A DNA stretch of 64,000 nt from Cryptomeria japonica (GCF_030272615.1 NC_081410.1:141760849-141824848); one strand, 5' to 3'; shown: positions 48,225-61,984, counted from the stretch's first letter. Notes: a model not told the origin generated them from the sequence alone. A program made the numbers and translations.

Positions 48225-48560
48225 ATATTTCCGGAGTCCAGAATCTCGGACTCCCGAAGTCTTGGAGATTTCAAAAGTTCAAAAACCCAAAGCCCCGAAA
48301 TTCCAGAATTCTGAAATTCTAAAAAATTAAAACAATGAATTCCTCCGAAGTTTCAGACTCCAGAGACATGGAAGTTCCCCGAGATCCCACAAGTCTGAAA
48401 CACCAGAGTCTACAACGTGTAGAAGGCACAGAGAACAACACAGTAAGCAACACGAAGACAAATAAAAGGTATGTCTGGAGCCCCGGGCCTCTGAGAAGAT
48501 CCAGTGCTTGAGAGCCCTCGGATGTTCGAAACTCCGAGACACCACATGAGGGACGCTGAA
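48225..48560. repeat. Second CCGAA/TTCGG-type motif cluster, complementary background
   Basis: 'ggagtccagaatctcggact', 'cccgaagtc', 'ccccgagatccc' and 'gttcgaaactccgagac' repeat the same palindromic theme, now in an A-rich strand, as though inverted relative to the 47-kb cluster. Confidence 0.6.
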
Positions 48561-49415
48561 GGTTTCTGAGTTACAAAATTTGGAGTAGTCTGAAACCCGA
48601 AATTAGCAAAAGTGATGAAGATTGAAAGGTTTCGTTGATCTTACAATCACCAGAGAAGAGAGGTATTTGAACGGAGGTATTCAAGCGAAATGGACACATG
48701 CGGAGTTAGAGCAACATTGAAATGCAGTGATAAAATTCCAGCCAAAGTTTGTATATTGTCACAATGAATACCATAAAACAAATTCAATGTGAATTTCCCA
48801 TGAGAGCGATCTGTAACATGAGACGTTAATATCAGATTCAGATTTTTGCATCAACATACAGAAGATCCGATTGGGCATTGGGAGTCGTAGTGGTGTCATG
48901 ACAAAATGATCTGGTTATAAATGTGACCTTGGACTTCTACAGACTTAGTATAGAAATGAAAGAAAAAGTCTGGCACAGATCGAAGGTGCAAATCAATGAA
49001 ATGGAACACTACTCTTTCCTTCAACATTTTAAAAAATTCTTGAGCCCTAACTCGCAAGAACAATGTGAATGGGATTTTAAAAGTCACGGTATGAAGTTGG
49101 CATGACGAGAAACTTAGACTGATTAGGGCACAACAATAAATACCAAGTCCGGGAAATATTTATTACAATCAATTTCCATGAACATTCGAGCTCAGTGAAT
49201 GCTAAAAAAAAGGGGCCCTGTGGAATGGTTTTGCAAAATCTCATAGGAAAGAATTCCATGCTTACTTTTATTAGAATACCCTAAACTGCTTTTGTGGCTT
49301 TATTTTAAATTTCTATAGTTTTGATAAGTTTGCATTCTTTAAGTGGATTTAAAATTATTTGGTGAGTAGATCAATTCATTCATCAATTAATTACTTTTCT
49401 TTTGATGTTGCAGGG

Positions 49416-49556
49416 AAAAAGTGGAAGATGGGGGCCACCATGGCAAATTACATAATGATAAAAAGTGGAAGAAGATGGGGGCCACCATGGCAAATTACAT
49501 AATGATAAAAAGTGGAAGATGGGGGCCACCATGACAAATTACATAATGATAAAAGG
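49416..49556. repeat. Three-copy tandem repeat, 44-47 bp
   Basis: Units starting AAAAAGTGGAAGATGGGGGC at 49416, 49460 and 49507, each ending 'aaattacataatgat'. The second unit has an extra GAA. Confidence 0.9.
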
Positions 49557-51059
49557 GGAGATCTGCTTTATTAAATTTTAATTTATTTTAAAATTTAATA
49601 CAATTCTTTTATAATGATTTAAAAAAAAAAATTAATATTATTTTTATTTAATTTAAAAGATCTAAATTATTTTATTTTAAATTCATAATGAGATTAACTT
49701 TTATTTGAAATTGTGAATTTATAAAATAAATCGGCACATTTTTAGGAAATGAGTTAATTATTTTATTCTTTTAATGTGTAGGTCGAACTAGAGTTTTCTT
49801 CAAGGATAAACATCCAGTTAGAAAAATCAAAATGCATGTTGGAGCAGTGTCACCATCACAACCACTCTAGCTTCAACTGATAATGGATGTCACACTTGTG
49901 TTTTGAGCAAATTTTGCATGATTATGATGTGTTGGCTCATGCAGCACCGTTTTCGTAGTGCTCACCTAATCCCAGTTTCGTAATAATTAACTGAAGTCTA
50001 AGGCAGAGACTTGCACGTCAACTGCGACTCCTTGCCTTTTTAGTTCTTAATTTAGATTAGGTTTATTTCCTAGAAAGTAGGACAAGAAACTCTATAAATT
50101 GGAGATTTTGATTCATTGTTAGAGGTCTGTGAATTGATGATTTGAGGTCCAATTAGAGATCTTATTTAGAGGGTCCACAAATTGATGATTTGAGGCTCAC
50201 TCAGAGATTTTAGATTATTGTTATGAATTTAAGTAGTTTTGTGATACATTCTTTGGAGTCAATATAAGAAGCAGCTTAGATTCCCTGATCTATGCGTATG
50301 TGCTATGAATTTGTTCTTTCCAATCTTACAATATATATTGTTTGAAATCAACTATTTTGGTCTTATGTTTTGTTGCTTTATGAATCATATTGTGTACGTA
50401 AGTGGTGTATGAGAATTAATGTGATAGAACGATATTGTGGTGTTATTCTTTCCATGAATTTGTGAGGTTGCATGACTTTGCATGTTTATTGGAGGTTCGT
50501 TAATGAATGTTGGTTTGAATGATATTGATGATTTTTGGATTACAGGGCGCTAATTGTGTAGTTCATTAAGTTGTTATTGAATTGGTTTCATTGTTATTTT
50601 CTTGTTTCCCTGATCTATCTTTTGCAGTTTATTTCGAAAGAGACTCTAAATCTGAAAATACAAAAAAAAGAAGTATCTAATTCAAAGTTGTTTCAACCAG
50701 CAGGCCCCTTGACAGGTACAATCGCATCAACCATTGAGCTTCCCATCACCGTCAAGACCCGACTATAGAGACCTTGGAGTAGTTAGTTTCTCAAAACTTA
50801 CTGCTTTTCAGGAGAGGTGGTGAGTGTTTGCATAAATTACCTGACTGTTGGTGAGTGTGTCAAAACACCCGTCAATAGGAACCAATAGCAATTTATACTT
50901 TAATATCAGAACCCAAAGCATTAATATCGGAATAGCAAATAAATCAATTAAGCATAGACAATAATCACAGAATAAAAGCCATCCACACAACACTAATATT
51001 TGTACGTGGAAAACATCAATGCAACACATAATCAATTCCACCAAATGGCCAACACTCAG

Positions 51060-53803
51060 ACCTCAAGAATAAGGAATAAAAGAACCCATCTCTCCAATTT
51101 TATACAAGAATAATAGGGGCTTGGATTATTCACCAATGCCTAAGGTCCCTATCATTGGTGCTCCAACAAACCCTCCTTCTGAAATCGAAGAATTCAACAA
51201 AGAGGAATTTTGCAAAGTGCCTTTTGAATACCTTTATGATTTATTTGGCAATTCCTACATTAATAGGATCACCCCTTCCACCCCATCAAATATTCAACTT
51301 GTCTACCCTGAACTTATTGATTGGGACCAATGAGGACCACCCACTCTTGACATCTGTGTTGATGACAATGCTCTCTTGGCATTACTTACTATGCGAGACC
51401 TTGAAGATCACACATTCGTGAACTCAATAGCGAGGCATACTTTGGTAGTTAGGTCAACTCCCTAAATTACAAAAGTGCAAATAAAAAGAAAAATCATAAG
51501 CCCCCTGGTGAAAATCTCCCTAAGGAAGCTTCAGAATTGGGAAAAGTAAAAGAAAGGACATATCTTCTAGTGAAAAATTGGATCAAGCACTAGAAGATGA
51601 GGGACTTGACCTGCCTAACATGGTTCCCTTGTATCAGGAGAAATCACCTTTGCTAATCAAAGAAACAGACACTATAAACATGGGGATAGACAACAATTCA
51701 AAGAATGTGCTCATTGCCAAGTCTCTTATAGATCAGGAGAAACTGAATTTCATGAGCTTCCTCAAAGAGACACAAGTAAACTTCACTTAGTCTTGCGCTG
51801 GCATGTCAAGCCTTGACCCAAAATTTGTAGTGCGCAATCTTTTTGTTAGACTAGATGTTAAGCCATTCAAACAAAAGCTTCACAAGATGCATACACAAGT
51901 AGCTCTCCTGGTTAAAGCAAAACTACAAAAAATGATGGATGTCAGATTCATCAAACCCATTGACTATCCTGAGAAGGTTTCAAACATTGTACCTATTGGC
52001 AAGCCCGTTGGGGGCATAAATATTCGCATGGACTTCAGAGACCTCAACAAAGCATGTTTGAAGGATGATTCCCCCTTGCCAAACATAGATATGATTGTAG
52101 GCTTGATCGCTAGGCATGAAATGCTCTCCTTAATGGATGGATTCTTGGGATACAATCAGATCAAGATTGTTGAAGAAGACCAACACAAAACAGCATTCAC
52201 CACTCCTTGGGCATATTTTTCTATCAGGTCATTCCCTTTGGATTAAATAATGTAGGAGCAACTTATCAGTGAGTAATGACAACCATCTTGCATGACTTCT
52301 TGCACAACATTATGGAAGAGTATGTGGATGATGTCTTAGGCAAGTTTAAGACATGAGAAGAACACATTCCTATCTTGTAGAAAAACTTTGAAAGACTAGA
52401 GAAATAAAAACCACGCCCCAGCCCTAAGAAGTGTGTCTTTGAGGTCACATCAATAAAAGTTGTTGGGGTTCATAGTCTCTCACAGAGGAATTCAAGTAGA
52501 CTCAACCAAAGTCAAAACAATAATGGAAATGCCTCTTCCTAAGACACTCAGATAGCTTCTTAGTCTCCAAGGCAAGCTCCATTCTATTCGTCATTTCATC
52601 ACACAACTTGCAGACAAGTGTCATCCATTTGTACATCTTCTATGCAAAGACACAAAGTTCAAGTGGGAATACTTATGTCAGAAGGCCTTTGACAAATTGT
52701 AAGAGTATTTGGCCTCCTCTCCAATTTTGATGCCATCTATACCAAGACAACCCCTCATCTTATACATATGACCAACTATAGTGGCTCTATGGGCATTACT
52801 TGCACAAATAGATGACAAAGGTAAAGAGCATGCAATATATTACATCAGTCACACTCTTGTGGGGTATGAACTCAAATATACTCCCATAGAAAGAGCTTGC
52901 CTCACAGTGGTCTTCAGTACCCATAAAATTCATCACTATATGCTTAACAACAAGACTAAACTAATAGTTAAAATTGATCCCCTCAAGTACTTGTTGTCTA
53001 AGGCTGATCTCACAAGATGCACAACAAAATGTATCATTCTACTAAATTATTTTGACATTGAGTGTGTGGATAGGAAAGTAATAAAAGTATAAATAATAGT
53101 TGATCAATTGATCGTCGATGCTCCACTTCAAGGTGATCACCCCCTCATAACAGAGTTTCCTGATGACTCCATCATGAATGTCACACAATCAACTCAATGG
53201 AAGTTATACTTTGATGGTTATTGCACACAACATGGATCGAGGGCAAGCATATTGTTGATTACACCTCAAGCATATTGTTGATTACACCTCAAGGAGATTG
53301 CATTCCTAAGTCCTAGAAAATAACCTTTGTGTTCACAAACAACATAGCAGAGTATGAGGCTCTCATAACTAGACTTTGTTTGTGTATTCAATGGAAGATC
53401 ATAGAATTACAAGTCTAAGGAAATTTCCAACTTGTCATAAAGAAAGTTAATGATGAGTATTAGATAAAGGATGGCAAGTTGTTCCCTTATCGCCACATCG
53501 TGGAGGACTTCAAGCAACATTTCACCTTCATCTAGTTTGAGAAAATCCCTAGGACAAACAACAAAGTTTTTGATGCAATGGATACCATTGGTTCTCTCCT
53601 GTAAATTCTTGTAAACAATCAGAAGTGTGAGTTCTTGGTTGAGCATCTTTTAATACCAGCATATGATGTCCCTAAATTAGAAATGGTATGTGTCATTGGT
53701 GTTCCTGATTCCCCATTGTATCAAGAAACCTTCGCTTACCTTTCAGATAGCATCATCACCCTCACCTCACTAAAACCCAACAAAAAACATTCATCTATCA
53801 ATA
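51060..53803 (+). pseudogene. pol: Ty3 pol: RT, RNase H and second archaeal-type RNase H (broken)
   Basis: The linker continues the protease frame and contains LDYSPMPKVPII. RT begins about 51803 (FVVRNLFVRLDVKPFKQKLH), with MDFRDLNKACLKDDSPLPNI and an intact catalytic YVDD at 52321-52332. RNase H at about 52690-53092 shows AIYYISHTLVGYELKYTPIE and KYLLSKADL. A second, archaeal-type RNase H lies at about 53200-53560 (NNIAEYEALITRL). Dual RNase H is the mark of the Tat branch of Ty3. Stops and frameshifts are frequent (for example after 52246 and at 53092), and a 23-bp tandem duplication (53244-53266, 53267-53289) lies in the second RNase H. The frame is cut at 53803 by a solo LTR and continues at 58153. 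Confidence 0.85.
53799..53803. repeat. Target-site duplication CAATA (left copy)
   Basis: CAATA at 53799-53803 and 58153-58157 flanks TGTCATG...CCTCACA. The pol frame of the host element is continuous if the insertion and one copy are ignored. Confidence 0.9.
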
Positions 53804-54418
53804 TGTCATGCCCAACTTTAGGGCACGAACGGAATTTTTTTTTTTTTTGAAATACTTACTAATTAGCGACTTTCTTAATTAAAATATTCAACTGAATGCG
53901 ATTAACTTAAATAAATAATGCATTCTGGATTAGGTCTTAACTATATTTGTGTCAATCGGGTAATTAAATTCAGCTTAGGTAGCGGAAATAACTAAGTTAT
54001 CAATGAACTAATATTTCACCCTAAACGGAAAATTCACTAAGCTTCCCTAATGATTAATTAATATCCTAAAATGGCGAATTAATCTCGACCATATACTTTC
54101 TAAAATTTATCTTAATTTTCTATCTTAATCCACTAGGATTCCTAATTTAATTAACCTTGTTATTTGAGCACCTTATTTAAATGAAGCCCCCATAAATCTA
54201 AAATCACGTTATAATCATACACAATAATTGGCCCTCTTGGTCCTACTAGAAAACTTAGTGTCGACACCCCCTAATTTTTATTATTTTAATCTAGTCCACC
54301 TAATGTTATAATCCTTCTATAAAGTCTCCTCTGCTTATGCCCAATATTTATCATAAGTATTCAAAACTTACCTTTACATGCATCTATTTAACTCAAATTA
54401 AATGTCCAAACGATCCCA

Positions 54419-54536
<118 letters not shown>

Positions 54537-54774
54537 CAACTAACTATTCTCATTTACTAAGTTGTTATTCCAAGGGGATTGTAGGGGTTTAAATCCCTTC
54601 TTCCCTTTTTTTGTTTTATTTATTATATTACTCCCATTTCCCCCCCCACGCACACATAATCTTACTCTTTAAAACTTACAAGGCGTTGCCCTAACCCGAA
54701 ATAGGGTTAGGGCGACGTGAATAGCAACAAGCATATTTTTTTTTTTTTATCTTTCTTTATTCCCAAATCTCTGC

Positions 54775-55030
54775 GTGTGCTGCGTGCAGGGGAAAAGCGG
54801 CAGACGAGGCAAAGAGGGCAGCGAGGGTTTTGGAGTGGCAGCGAACACACACCACTGCGCGGACTGCGGAAGGGCAAGGGGAGGCGGGGGCTGCCGTTGG
54901 CTACGGGCAGCGCCGCCCAGGCTGCGGCACCCGCAGGCCCTGGACGTCGCCGCCCAGGGGCTGCGGGTTCCGCAGCCTGTGGGCGCCGCCGCCCAAGGCT
55001 GCGGCCCGCGCGGGGCGCGAGCACCCTCCG
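54775..55030. other. GC-rich island inside the giant LTR
   Basis: About 250 bp of strongly GC-rich sequence with CpG sites, in otherwise AT-rich DNA and between TA tracts. A unit resembling GCGCCGCCCAGGCTGCGG recurs about three times (near 54908, 54947 and 54984). The long open frames in several phases follow from the lack of A/T. Confidence 0.8.
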
Positions 55031-55135
55031 TTGTTTGCTATGTTAAATGCTTTTTATTTTATATTTTTTTTTTTTTAATCCTCGGTGCTAGCAGGGGTTT
55101 TAGAATATACTCCGCTTAATAATAATTATAAATAA

Positions 55136-55179
<44 letters not shown>

Positions 55180-55250
55180 GTATACGTTCTGGTTTTTTGT
55201 TTTGGTACAGGGTTTAATAAGGTCTGCCAAATACGATGTATATACCTGCA

Positions 55251-55295
<45 letters not shown>

Positions 55296-58152
55296 ATATA
55301 TATAACACTTATATATATATATATATATATTTATATATAAGGCATTATGACTGATTTTTTTGAGGGATAACAGAATATATTTATCATGTAAAAGCCATTT
55401 ATATATATATGTATATATATATATATACATATATATATACTTAAATTTATATAAATGTTTTTTTTTTTGAAAAAGACTGGTTAAGCAAGAGTATCAGGTC
55501 TTCTTGCTATTATACAGCATTAACAGAGCAGTGACTATAATATTTCTTTTTTCTATGAAACAGAATGTTCAAACCACATTTAAAAGGCTATAAATATTAA
55601 AAGCTAAATGTATTTTTTGAAAGAGAGGAACTATTTTATCCAGTTTTATTTTCTGCAATGAACATCAAAATAAAAGACTTTTTAATAAATTTCTTTTGCA
55701 GTATTAAATAGGTAAATAATGGACTGTTTTCAGCAACCTAGTTTCATCTATTTGCAGAAACAAGAAAAATAATATACTTCTACTTCTCCTTCTTGTTAAA
55801 CACAAAATTTTCATACAATCTAATATACTACTTCTTTCATTGCAACTAATAAAGATGGGAAAACATCATATATTTCATTTTCTTTTGCAAAACTACCAAT
55901 AGGGAAAAAAAACATGAGTATTCATTGACATATATAAAATACAAATAGACAAGGATACAAAATAAACATTTTTACAAATGGGATGAAATCCCTACAATGC
56001 TTCTTTTATTCTACTACAACATAAAATCTATTTTTTTTTTTTCTCTTTTTCTTTAAAACTCTTTTCTGCAACACAAGAAAAAAAACAGCCACATAGCTCT
56101 TCATCTCATCTTTTCCCAATCTCATGCAACTTGCAATAAAACACATTTTGACCATGGGAAGCTCACCTCCCAGCCTAGGCTTACTAGAAGCCACCCCCGA
56201 GCTTGGAGAACCAAGCACTAGACGGGTTACAAACATGCAAACCCCACAACAAACATAGAAAAACATTTACATTCAAATATCCCTTCCCAAGCTACACATT
56301 CACCACTTTCATGGTGACTCTTCCATGGGTGGAAGTGGACCAAGTACCTATGGGGAGAATGCATGCCAAAACAATACAACATAAGCCACCTCATGGCAAC
56401 ACAAATGCAACCAAAAATACTTCCTCGTTCCTTATGCCCCCCAAAAGGCTCATGGCCATATTTACTCCCCTTATGACCCCCAAATGCATACACAAGGCTA
56501 TGCATCAAGGGTCACCAAGGACACCCTTGAGAACACTCTCCACAAGGAGAGCCTCTCACCCATGGCTGTCATACTCCTTCCACCCCAAGATCTTCCTACC
56601 CTCCCAAGAGTAGGAGATCTTGGACACTCCCAAAACAATAAGAACACAAACAAAATACAAAGAAGAGAACTACACATTTTTAACAATAAAAACTTCATAA
56701 TACACATTCTTACAAACAACTCTTTTCTTTCACAAAACAACACAAACTAACATTTACAACATAACAAGAGGAGGTAAGAAGTAACCAACCTTATTCTGCC
56801 AATAGGTTTGCTAACTTTAGTTGGGGATGAGCTGCCCAATTCCACACTAACTTTCTCCAAACTTCCACTAAAAATGCCAAACTCCTACTAACTTTTTCAA
56901 AACAAGCAAAATCTCCCAGAAAGGAGAGTGGGTGATTACTCACTAAGTTTGGAAATTCTTGCCTAAGAAGGCCTCTCACACACTTCCCAACCCCTTGGGT
57001 GAGGTGTGAGTTCCCATTGGTTGCCCTTCCCAAACTCTTGCACATTACTCAAATTGGAAAGGGAAAAGGTGGAAGAGGATGGGGAAGAGAGTTTAACTCC
57101 TAAAGGGAAGGTTCTCTATCCTAGGGAGAACTTTCTAAGTTCAATTTTCGTGCATCTAGAAAACACCACTTTTTGAAGTGACTTCATAGTCACATGGGAG
57201 AAGCCACATGCTTCAAAACACCCCTAACCCATAGGTATACCATTTGGACCTTTGGAAAAGCCTAAAAACTTACCCTAGGAGTCCATTAAACCCTTTGGAA
57301 ACCCCACTGAAGTTTACCTACGGGTCAAGCTTGAGTTGACCACTCCCAAGACTCCCTACCCAAGGCAGATTTGGGACCACACTCAAGTTTTTGAATGGCT
57401 TTGGTAGAAACAAAACTCCCTCCAAGAGACAAGTCAACATCAATGACACTTAATCAGCACATGTGTCAAGTGACACAACAAAAATACAATATAAAAATCA
57501 CACATGGAAAATTGGTCTCTTGAAGGACTACATAATTACATCTAAATTAAATTTTACACTCAAGCATTATACACATCACAAATAAAATACATTACAAGGG
57601 GAGGGGTGTTGTCTCTCCAAATAGACAACTCCCGGCTTAACAAACGCACATTGGTCTAGGCTTGGTTCTCCATTAAATTCCATGGTCACATGGATAATTT
57701 TCCTGCGCATCTCAATTAACACATTAGTAACTCCAAATAATCACAATTATACATAATCAAATACATGGATTCCATTGCAAATCAAACACTCATACATTAG
57801 GCATCAATAATTCAATATCTCATTTGTTTTCAAATTCAATTTTACCTATGCAATTAACATAATTTCCCAAAAATGAACCATTCATAAATATGCATCATTT
57901 TTCTTTCATCAAAATAATATCCTGCAAATTTCCAATAATGACATTCACCATCATAATGTAATTCTATTCTAGAAATCATAGCTAAAGTTTCATAACCATC
58001 ATGCATAAAATAAAACATCACATATGTCAGCGTGATCCAAATCATGGAATCATATAAGTTCTAAGTCCATAATGCATAAAATAAAGCATCCATAATAGTC
58101 TCAATATGCAAATAACTGAAAATGTCAAACTGAATCGGGGTAGGGCCTCACA

Positions 58153-59302
58153 CAATATGCTTGCTACAATATCTTGGTTGATACCCCATTTTGAAGGCAC
58201 TCCAATGGAACCCTCCTAAGGTGTTTAGATAAAGCAGAGGCTGAACAAGGACCACTTGAAGTGAACAAAGGTTTATGTGGAGCACACTCAAGTGGACTCA
58301 CTTTTTCTAAAAAGCTCTTGTGCAAAGGATACTACTAGCCCACAATGGAAGGGGAAGCTTATCATTATGTGAAGAAATGTATCCCTTATCAAAAGCATGG
58401 TGACAAGATTCATGCACTCTCTTAGGATCTATAGTTGTTTAAAACACCTTGGCCCTTTTCTATAGTAAAAATTCATCCCACCTCATCCAATGGCCATAAA
58501 TTCATAACAACTGCCACTGAATATTTTACCAAGTGGGTGGAAGCCATACCACTCACCTTCACCACTAGCAAACAAATTTCCAAGTTATCTTGAATTATTT
58601 AATTTGCCACTATGGAATCCTTAAAGTTGTCATTACAAACAATGGCAGACCAATCAAAAATTAGAATGTCAAATAATTATGCAAAATTATTTCTATCCAA
58701 CATTGCTTTTTCATCCCATATTACCCGCAAGGTAATAGTCAATATGAGGCTTCAAACAAAAATTTTATCCAGATCCTTAAGAAAATAGTCAATGAAGCTG
58801 GCCATGATTGGAACTTGCAACTCCATACTACCCTCTGGGCCTATCGCACAAGCATTAACACTCCCACAAGAGCTACTCCATACTCCCTAATCTTCGGGTC
58901 TAAATTTTTCCTCCCCCTTGAGATCGAGATTCCCTCACTTCGAGTATCATTGCAGAACATCCTTCTTGATGAATATAGAGTAGCCAAAAAACAAGAGTTG
59001 GAACTGCTGGAAGAAAGGCATCTCAAGGACTTAAATCACCTCTGAGTACATCAGAATTATCTATGATTGAGCTACAACAAGAAATTCAAGACCCGAGAAT
59101 TTGACATTGGTGACCTTGTCCTTATGGAAAATTAGAAGACTCTTTATGATCGTGAGAAGAAAGGCAATTTTGAGCCTAATTGGCTTGGATCCTATGTCAT
59201 CACTGCAAAATATGGATCAGGGATCTATCATTTGGCTACACTTGAAGGATATCCTTTGGATGAGCTCGTAAACATCATGCATCTCAAGAGATTCTATGCC
59301 TA
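58153..59302 (+). pseudogene. pol: Ty3 integrase of the dual-RNase-H element (broken)
   Basis: It resumes the pol frame directly after the CAATA duplication. A zinc-finger-like region is at about 58360-58400. The DDE core is damaged: the first catalytic Asp segment is missing through a short in-frame loss near 58460 (FSIVKIHPTSSNGHKF), and the second Asp is Asn (ITNNGRP, codon 58638-58640). The third residue, Glu, is kept in GNSQYEASNK. The C-terminal part (58815-59045: LWAYRTSINTPTRATPYSLI) and the tail ending LKRFYA at TAG 59300-59302 are well preserved. Integration in cis would be impossible. Confidence 0.8.
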
Positions 59303-60735
59303 GTCTTCAGAGGTTAGCAGTTTTCAAAAATAAAATTAAAAATCATAAAAATCATAAAATCATAAAAAATAGAAAAAAAAATAGAAAAAAAATAGAAAAA
59401 TCAATTTGTCCATTATTGAAAACCACTTTGTGGTGCTATGGGAAAGTACCTTGGCAAAAACCTAGTTTCAAGCGCCAAGGTAAATAAATCAGAATCCACT
59501 GTCATTTTTGGACACTCATCGCCTCACTTGCATTTACCTCTTGCCCTCTTGCCCAACACCCATATTTTTGTAATGTAAGCCATTAATTACCCTCCTCTTT
59601 CCCCCACCCTCCATCGATATTTCTTTAGTCATGTAAGCCATTAATTCACCATCCAATCCATCATTTTCCTTCTCAACATCCATATTTAATTAATGATATA
59701 AGAAATTAATTTGTCACTTATCTCATCATCCACTCCCCCTATCTGTGCAAGTCACTTTAGTCTTGATCACCCACATTATCTCCCTCAATCCCCTACACCT
59801 CCTCTCCCTCATGAGATGATGAGCATTCATCCAAGTTGTGAATAAGGATCATCCTAGTACAATTATCTTCCCCCCCCCCCACTTTTTGAGCTTATCTCGC
59901 CAAATTGAGCTTCTTTGTGACTTGCGCATCATCCAAACATCCATCCACGTTGTGCTACTCAAATCTCAACAATCAGGTCCCATAATTGCATCCACTTGCA
60001 CCTCCATTTTCTTTGTTGCCTAAATCAATCCCATCAATTACCTTTTACCATTGGGATGAATCCTCCCCATGTATGGCACAATCCTAGTCCTACTCTTGGA
60101 AAGAGAGATCAATTGGCTAGGTGTATGTTTTTTGCACAATTTGGTCTCACTAACTCATTTGGGTGCATTTTCTAACGAAGATCTCTGACAAACTATGGGA
60201 TTTCTTTTGCTTTGTCGGATTTTACAATGCAATTTGTGTCAAATTTCCCTTCTTTTTTTAAACCTTGCCTGCATTCATCGGAATTCCGAAGAAAACAGGA
60301 TATGTTTTAAAAAAAAATTAATGTATGTGCCTTCATTATACACGGGAACGGTGCAAAAATTGGGAGGAAGTGAGCACATGATGAGTGTTTTTCAAAGTTT
60401 TTAAGATTTGGTAAGTTATGATCTCTTGCCATTGCCATTGTGTTATATATTTTTTCACTGCAAATCTAATTTACATTTTGCATTTTTTTACATTTACATT
60501 TTATAGGTTGAGGCAATTCCAAGTGTCGACCTAGGTTTGATTCAATTTTTAGAAAGTTCACTATTGTTTTTCTCCTAGCTTGTAGTGTACGTATACATTC
60601 TCAAATTCTTTTCTGAATATTAAAAACCCCAAACACTTCTTGCACAAAATAGTATGAACATTGAGAGGGCTTTTTCCTATACACGATTGAGCTTTGCATG
60701 GTCTGTAATCCTTGATTCACAATATTCTTATATAA
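59303..60735. other. 3' non-coding region after integrase
   Basis: Pyrimidine-rich blocks (59520-59900) and AT-rich sequence with no gene. It is expected to contain the polypurine tract and 3' LTR of the dual-RNase-H element, but I could not match it to the upstream LTR-like regions by eye. 'atgtaagccattaatt' occurs twice (about 59572 and 59630). Confidence 0.35.
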
Positions 60736-61069
60736 TCCTAAAAGAGTGAAATAATGAAAGAGTTTACATTAAAAACTACCAACTCATGGTATACTACACC
60801 ATAGACCATTAGCCCCACAATCCCCTCAAGTAGCACTAGCACAGCTATCAAATAACCAAAGAACCTTAGCAGCACCATAAATCTATATACCCCCCATCCT
60901 AATACATACATGGACCATACATAATTCAAATGCAATTACATAAGATACAGGATGGTATTCACTCGATTACCCAGATCTACCAAATTTTTTTACTTGCATC
61001 TGACAACCAATTTTCCTCAATATTCATCATCCTCCAAAAGGGAGCCAAGTCATGGTTGATTACCCCAAT
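60736..61069. other. No feature identified
   Basis: AT-rich; a minus-strand open frame at 60738-60935 shows no recognisable motif. Confidence 0.3.
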
Positions 61070-61547
61070 TCAGAATACCTCCCAAGACTCGGCCAGGAAG
61101 TTTTCCTTCCCCTTTCTCTCCACATTCAGCCTTTTGATCTCCTCTTCCTCAGCTTCAAGATACTCATCTTCGTCTGAAAAGAAAACTATAGGGTTAAAGT
61201 AGACCCTTAGAATACTATACCATTCATCTTCTAGTTCCATAACAACACTACCAACAGCATCTACATCAACTTCTCTGAAAAAATCCAACAAGTCGCTCAA
61301 CTCATTTTTTCTTCGAGGCAAGGATATCCACTAGAACTGTGAGCACCGCTTCATACACATAACCATCGCACCAATGCATGTTTCCACTTAGTACCTCCAC
61401 CACAAACCCCCTAATCACATCATGTCCCTCCACATCAATATCGAAAATCCTTTCATATTGTTCCTCCAACATTTCCTCCCTGTACGTATGACTCAAACCA
61501 AAATAATGACCCATTCTAAAGCCATCTTCGTTCAACTCCATAGTCAA
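61070..61547 (-). pseudogene. Unrecognised acidic ORF relic
   Basis: Minus-strand 61547-61302 (MTMELNEDGFRMGHYFGLSH ... VLTVLVDILASKKK) overlaps 61321-61070 in another frame (LSDLLDFFREVDVDAVGS; EDEYLEAEEEEIKRLNVE). One frameshift near 61310 would join them into about 155 residues, rich in Asp and Glu. It lies downstream of a LINE RNase H tail on the same strand. No domain recognised. Confidence 0.35.
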
Positions 61548-61984
61548 GAAACATTTCCCCTCCTACCTTAAATATCCTTTCTTACCACTAAAAGTTTCCC
61601 AATAAATTCAAAGATGTCTAATCCTTTTTCAAATCTGACCCCTCCCCCAAGAAACCATGATCTATGTCTAGATCGGGTTGATTTCACCCCGCAGCCAAAG
61701 AATCCACTTTAGTCTCATCCTCAGAATTTTTTCAGGATCTTCTTATAGAGAATCTAATTGTTGTACATTCCAATCAATACACATTGTACTACTCCTCTAG
61801 TAATTCATCTCTTCCAGTTGCAAGAGATGACAACACCAATGCATGGGACGGACAAGACACCTATTCCGACAAAAGATGCTACCTATATCCTATCCCAACA
61901 AAGCCCTTCGGTACCATTACTGATGCAAAGGCCAAGATGCTATCAATCTTGCTTTCTCTAAAAGGAATCTTGATGCACACTTGA

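Larger units (their letters stand above)
46953..50874. mobile_element. TG...CA insertion of 3,922 bp, probably a large solo LTR
   Basis: Starts TGTTATGCCCTGCATAGC and ends ACACCCGTCA. ATAGGAAC flanks it on both sides (46945-46952, 50875-50882). No gag or pol is seen inside. Read in reverse it ends GGGCATAACA, close to the GGGCATGACA end of the Ty3 LTR at 53804-58152, which hints at minus orientation; a plus-strand TATAAATT at 50093-50100 hints at the opposite. Orientation is unresolved. Confidence 0.55.
46877..51054 (-). mobile_element. Short copia-type solo LTR, split by a 3.9-kb insertion
   Basis: In minus sense it starts at 51054 with TGTTGGCCATTTGG and ends at 46877 with TTGTCTAACA. CTCAG at 46872-46876 and 51055-51059 is an exact 5-bp duplication, and the host reading frame resumes across it. 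The LTR is only about 248 bp (46877-46952 plus 50883-51054) and has no interior, so it is a solo, possibly internally deleted, LTR. It shares the C-rich hairpin of the elements at 12-22 kb. Confidence 0.8.
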
